Source of the DNA: Obesumbacterium proteus
Lineage (GTDB): Bacteria > Pseudomonadota > Gammaproteobacteria > Enterobacterales > Enterobacteriaceae
Length of the DNA stretch: 64,000 nucleotides
Assembly (NCBI RefSeq): GCF_001586165.1
Contig: NZ_CP014608.1
Coordinates: forward strand, 1,054,001 to 1,118,000
Direction of reading: 5' to 3'
This document shows, piece by piece, positions 63,784 through 64,000 of this stretch (position 1 is its first letter; each line of letters begins with the position of its first letter). The translations under genes were made by a program, and so were the position numbers. The notes under the pieces were generated by a model that saw only the letters and a list, made by a program, of their open reading frames with translations, searched no databases and was not told the origin of the DNA.

Positions 63784-64000
63784 ATGTCTACCTCACGTAA
63801 TCAGCAAATTCAGCAGTTGGAACAGGATTGGAAAACTAACCCGCGTTGGGAGGGCATTACCCGTCCTTACAGCGCAAATGACGTGGTTAATCTGCGTGGT
63901 TCGGTAAATCCAGAATGCACTTTGGCGCAAAAGGGCGCAGCTAAACTTTGGGAGCTGCTGCATGGCGGTTCACGCAAAGGCTATGTTAACTGCCTTGGCG
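63784..64000 (+). CDS. aceA: isocitrate lyase AceA (5' part)
   Basis: The first 72 residues are visible, starting MSTSRNQQIQQLEQDW; the rest is beyond the window. Isocitrate lyase cleaves isocitrate to glyoxylate and succinate, supplying glyoxylate to AceB. The WEGITRPYSANDVVNLRGSV segment is the family N-terminal motif. AAGGAG lies eight bases before the ATG. Second gene of the aceBA(K) operon. Confidence 0.95.
   Translation, partial: MSTSRNQQIQQLEQDWKTNPRWEGITRPYSANDVVNLRGSVNPECTLAQKGAAKLWELLHGGSRKGYVNCLG

Overview
The window is a chromosomal segment of a member of the Enterobacterales, most likely Hafnia or its close relative Obesumbacterium. That call rests on my recognition of the 16S rRNA variable regions and on protein sequences that are close to, but distinct from, those of Escherichia coli. 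I ran no database search, so the genus is probable rather than proven. Most of the window follows the E. coli K-12 order around crp, slyD, the str, S10, spc and alpha ribosomal operons, trkA, aroE and rrnD.

Layout. (1) 1-8820: the 5' part of crp, yhfA, prkB, yheU and yheT, with two additions relative to E. coli: a TdcA-like LysR regulator divergent from an MFS transporter and an M20 amidohydrolase, and a DUF4153 membrane protein between yheU and prkB. (2) 8834-13440: a LysE-family exporter, the taurine operon tauABCD, and a Hok/Sok-type type I toxin-antitoxin locus (hok, overlapping mok-like frame, antisense Sok-like RNA), all lying between yheT and yheS. (3) 13709-22516: yheS, kefG (frameshifted as sequenced), kefB, yheV, slyD with a 54-bp tandem repeat, slyX, fkpA with a good sigma-E promoter, yheO and tusDCB. 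(4) 22538-28702: str operon (rpsL, rpsG, fusA, tuf), the iron-storage pair bfd-bfr, and an orphan prepilin peptidase that is frameshifted as sequenced. (5) 28911-42816: S10, spc and alpha operons (28 ribosomal protein genes plus secY and rpoA), with promoters, the S10 leader attenuator and terminators. (6) 42918-53376: yhdN, zntR, arfA (stop codon enclosed by a hairpin), mscL, trkA, rsmB, fmt, def, dprA, smg, yrdD, tsaC, aroE, yrdB and yrdA. (7) 53542-59167: a complete rRNA operon, 16S - tRNA-Ile(GAU) - tRNA-Ala(UGC) - 23S - 5S, with P1/P2 promoters, boxA sites and terminator. (8) 59383-64000: kgtP, metA, aceB and the start of aceA.

How the parts work together. Most genes serve protein synthesis: ribosomal proteins, elongation factors, RNA polymerase alpha, SecY, tRNA wobble thiolation (TusBCD), N-terminal formylation and deformylation (Fmt, Def), rRNA methylation (RsmB), t6A synthesis (TsaC), ribosome rescue (ArfA) and rRNA. 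Accessory functions cover taurine sulfur use, glutathione-gated K+ efflux (KefGB), K+ uptake (TrkA), iron storage, and acetate/glyoxylate metabolism.

I found no insertion sequence, prophage, CRISPR array or clearly new multi-gene system. The most interesting points are the hok/mok/sok locus, two homopolymer frameshifts (kefG and the prepilin peptidase), the stop-enclosing hairpin of arfA, the slyD repeat expansion, and an rrn operon whose left flank matches E. coli rrnD while its right flank carries genes found next to E. coli rrnG (kgtP) and rrnE (metA-aceBA).
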